From Pseudisothecium myosuroides (lineage: Eukaryota; Streptophyta; Bryopsida; Hypnales; Lembophyllaceae), in assembly GCA_951799445.1 (NCBI GenBank), contig OX637287.1, positions 15,624,224 to 15,688,223 of the forward strand: DNA of 64,000 bases, given 5' to 3'. The notes under the pieces are model-generated. The model worked only from the letters and a program-made list of their open reading frames with translations. It had not been told where the DNA came from and did not search any database. Position numbers and translations under genes: made by a program. Within the stretch, counting starts at the first letter, position 1; each line of letters opens with the position of its first letter. Shown one piece after another: positions 60,600 through 64,000 of the stretch.

Positions 60600-63039
60600 A
60601 AATGCACTTTTTGGTTCCCAAAATTCACTGTAAATTCAGTTTTGGGAATATAATTATGAAAATTTTGTAATCCCCATATTTCCTATCTTCTGACATGGGA
60701 ACGATATCCACCACCTCTTACTGCGCACAATCTGCTGCGAAATTCCTCAAAAGATCGACTACTAGTGCTTCTACCTTAGTTTGAAACCACCACCAATAAG
60801 TTTGAAATTTTTATGACTTATAAAAGATATGAGTTTCATTTCTGAAAAATAAAATAAATAAATTATCATTCAAACTCACTGTAGCTGCAATATGGAGCAA
60901 ACAAAGCAAAGAATATTGAGGAAGATTAAATGGTCACATTAGAAGAAATTTAAGGGGTGTAGAAGACTGCGAGTTCTTAGGCCGTTCCCAGCCTAGGAAC
61001 TTTGCCACACGCGCAGTCCAACGTGGTTGCGAGAGTGCTACGTCATATTTTTCAAAATATATATATTAATTTTTTTTTTTAAATTTCAGAAGATTTTTTT
61101 TTTTTGTAATTAGGGTTCTGACAGAGCTCGACGTTCCATTATTGCATCAAGAACAAAATGGGGAACGGGCCTGAAATGGCACTTGAATGCCTCCAAATTT
61201 CTTCTAATGAACACTCCTTCCTTCCATGTTTAACCATGAGGTTTGAATCCACCTAGCAACCTTGTATGCAGTCTTCAGCAATTGAGTATGTACACTTATT
61301 CTTGTAGAAATAAAGCTGTGAGAACGTTAGAGTTCAATTTTGCAAAAAAAATTCAGTTTAATTATGCAATGAATTGAATATTTACACATTTTGTAGTCAT
61401 CTTCCGCTGACAACATATTTGAACACTAATGCAATCAATTGAATATGAAAATTTCAAATCTTCTTGCAATGTACATTCCAAAATCCAAGTCCTCTTAATG
61501 TTCTATCATTTGTCAACAACATGTTCAAATTGGCAATGGATTTAAACAATTTTGACAAAATGTTTATCAACAATCAACATGGACTATTTGATTAGGACCA
61601 AGATACTAAAATAAGATCAAACATATTTGAATGTGTACCTTAATGTATTTCTTACTAATTTTGGATAATAATTAGATACTCATTGCAAAATATTCAACAC
61701 TAGGACATTATATACAGTGGAAAAAATTGGGATCACGTAATTTATATAGCACCCCTATAAAACAACACCACTACTACATTTTTAGTGTCCAAAGAATAAG
61801 TTTTTGATGTGCCGTTGGAATTTTGATTTTAGTCCAAATTAGAAAATTAGGGCTAAAATTTGGAATATGAAGTCATCTACTTGTGCTATATAGGCTTGGC
61901 AAAGAGCATCTTAAAAATTAATAGAATTTATGTTCTACACCTACGTGTAATTGACTTTGAAATAAACTTGTTGTAAGCAATTCTAATTGTATTCTAGATA
62001 TACTATGTTCTTCAAAATCAAGGACACGTGATGTTCTAATGGAAATACCAATTTCAAAAAATGTAGCAAGTATAACATGAGTATGTTGCTAAAATATTTT
62101 AACAAGAGAGAATATTTTGAATGTAGTTTACCTTGGCTCATTATACTAACATTGTTAATAGTCTTGAAGGTGTTGGTTTAGAGTTAAACTAAAATCCCCT
62201 GAAATGGCAAAAATGGATATCTAATCAAGGGATGTTTTTAAACAAAAAATACTTTTGTAATACATGAATTTTTTTGCTAAGTAGAGAGGTGTAGAAATAA
62301 GTAATTGTGGCTCTTAGATTATTGGAGGTTTAAAGCAGAAGTTGTGGTAAAAAACACCTTTCTTGAAGACATTAGAATTAAAAAATAGAATGAGTGTTCC
62401 TTGCAATCATTCTTTTGTATTGTGACAATAAAAAATAATGATTTTTGTCTTTTGGGATGAAATTTTTTGGTAAATTATAGAATCTTCTAAAAAGATTAAG
62501 ATCGGGTAAATTATAAAAAGTTGTTGAAAAACAAAATTAGTTGAATTTTAGACCTCTATCAAGGGAGGGTTGGTAGGATTACATTCTATCCCAAATGCTT
62601 CAAAATGAATTTCCAAAAGTGTCATATAGCCATAATTATCCTTGAATGATCTTCAAAAAAATTAAAAGCATTCACTAAAATTTCTATCACTTTACAACCA
62701 TGTTGTAGGGTTACAATGTTGCATAGAATATAAAGCTGAAGATGTTCAATGATTCACTATGAAGATTTTAGCTCATATTGGTGATACTTTGAGACTCCCT
62801 ACTTGATATAATTGGAAAGGACAACGAAATTGGAAATCTCTTCATGGATGACCTTTAGTGCATAAGTTTACAAGGTCATTAGTGCACAATTGGACATGTA
62901 CTACCTTATATATTTTGTAAAATCATGCATGAGAGAATAATTTTTAAGTACTAAATTTTTTACAAAGTCTATGAGGTTTAAATAAATGCACGTTGAACTA
63001 CCTTAAAAAAAATGTGAATGCAAAATTAGCTCTTTGTAC
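60600..63039. other. Intergenic DNA
   Basis: A family-A-like end (GTGTTCCTTGCAATCATTC) lies near 62395-62413 without a partner. No gene. Confidence 0.4.
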
Positions 63040-63260
63040 TAATACATAGCTCACTCTTTTTCGTGAATAACTTTTGACCTAGATTTTTTTAGGTTTAAAA
63101 TTTTGGTGATATTCTATTTTTAGTGTTATACTAATTATCCTTATTTTGTTTTGTTTTTAAAATTTTATATGTAAAAAGATTAGAGTACTAAGAATACTAG
63201 CCGAAAAGGCAAAAACAGCCAAAGTGGAACAAAAACGGACACTCTTTCTTGCAACAACCC
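63040..63260. mobile_element. Family A right-end fragment
   Basis: Follows 25500-25680 ('gtgaataacttttgacc', 'ttggtgatat', 'tagtgttatactaattatcc', 'tactagccgaaaa') and ends CTTTCTTGCAACAACCC. Confidence 0.6.
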
Positions 63261-63294
63261 AACATGCAATGTTCAAGTATTACAAGTATTTTTT

Positions 63295-63449
63295 GCAATC
63301 ATTATGATTATCTTTATCTTAAAGGTGTATACATTAGCTATATTTTTCAATTTTTTCAATTTTTTTTCTAATTTTAAAGTATTTTCAGAAAATAATCATA
63401 AGTATTAGACAAAATGCAAGAAAATCAACAAGTGTTTCTTGCAATCACC
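63295..63449. mobile_element. Family A end fragment, inverted
   Basis: Reverse complement begins GGTGATTGCAAGAAACACTT and continues GTTGATTTTCTTGCATTTT, matching the starts of copies 2 and 4. It is cut off after about 150 bp. Confidence 0.6.
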
Positions 63450-63776
63450 TTATGTGGCTGAAAAATTAAATAGTGCAACTTTACAAGATTATTCTATACT
63501 TCTTAAAATCTAAAGCAAATAAATAATACAAAGACACCACAATACAAAGATACCATTGATAGCTTCTTAATTTCTTGAAAGTACTTCAAAAATGACACAA
63601 AATTGAGTACTTTATCATGCTTGCACCCTTTACACCTTTGAGTTGGGAACATGTCATACAAAGCCAAAATGTTGAAAATGAATTAAAAAATTTGTAGACC
63701 TTTGTAAATATTTTCTAAGGTTTCAAATGTCTAGCAATGACCCTACTATGCAAGGACACTCTAGAAGACTAAAACA

Positions 63777-64000
63777 TTCTCCCTCTGTCTCAAAACAAAA
63801 CCAGGTTTTCCTGGAAATGGCTAGATTAACGCGTAAGCTACTCCTATTTTCAAAGGATTGTGTAGTTACTGTAGCTTCTAGTGAAACCTACTAGGTGTGA
63901 AAGAATGGAAGTCAATAATGAAGCGGCGCATGTTAAAACATGCGGCAAAATTGACAAATTGTCCTTCTTTTCGAAACTGCTCCAGTGCTATTAATTTGGA
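63777..64000. mobile_element. Stowaway-like element running off the window
   Basis: CTCCCTCTGTCTCAAAACAA at 63780 matches the Stowaway-like ends at 18800 and 13256. The other end is presumably beyond 64000. Confidence 0.4.

Noticed and set aside
1..64000. LTR retrotransposons, CRISPR arrays, rRNA or canonical tRNA genes
   Set aside because: No long direct terminal repeats, gag-pol readings, regularly spaced repeats, or cloverleaf-capable sequences were found by eye.

Overview
The window looks like nuclear DNA of a land plant with a fairly large, AT-rich genome. It holds two intron-containing plant-type genes, many small non-autonomous DNA transposons, and pieces of LINE retrotransposon. Neither the species nor the clade can be fixed from the sequence. 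The low gene density and lack of obvious LTR elements would suit a bryophyte or another seedless plant, but this is a guess.

Two protein-coding genes can be rebuilt exon by exon. On the minus strand, 17390-15232 encodes a 250-residue, four-helix plastid membrane protein of the ABA4 (neoxanthin synthase, DUF4281) family. Its six exons join in phase, and one intron uses a GC donor. On the plus strand, 47518-51155 encodes ALG5, the ER dolichyl-phosphate beta-glucosyltransferase, in at least ten exons. Nine of the joins are clear or probable; the join between exons 2 and 3 is unresolved. The two genes belong to unrelated pathways (carotenoid/abscisic acid precursors and N-glycan donor assembly) and lie about 30 kb apart.

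The most interesting signal is at 32.4-34.5 kb. Three hairpins in about 2 kb carry an identical 24-nt block on the same arm, while their opposite arms, loops and outer stems differ but still pair. This is what a tandem microRNA gene cluster looks like. A fourth, unrelated hairpin with an unbroken 21-bp stem lies between the first two. A perfect 14-bp palindrome containing a TATA box lies 0.3 kb to the right.

Layout: 1-8.4 kb repeats (TTAA-flanked elements, a pogo/Emigrant-like MITE, a possible SINE, small foldbacks); 8.9-14.5 kb a higher-GC tract with no recognisable gene; 15.2-18.3 kb ABA4 and its leader; 18.8-31.5 kb nested MITEs plus a LINE remnant with an internal inversion; 31.5-37.5 kb a higher-GC tract with the hairpin cluster and a possible second LINE remnant; 38-47 kb repeats, including one element nested in another; 47.5-51.2 kb ALG5; 51.2-64 kb further repeats, including a 220-bp palindrome, a CACTA-like element that keeps the start of an ORF, and a Stowaway-like end cut by the window edge.

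Six repeat families can be told apart by their ends: A (GGTGATTGCAAGAAACAC ends), B (TTAA-flanked, CCCCTAAAG ends, piggyBac-like), C (ATGGSNAATTTCRTTAAAATGG ends), D (TA-flanked, CCCTATGTGAAGG ends), Stowaway-like (TA-flanked, CTCCCTCTRTTTC ends) and single-copy foldbacks. None encodes a complete transposase here.
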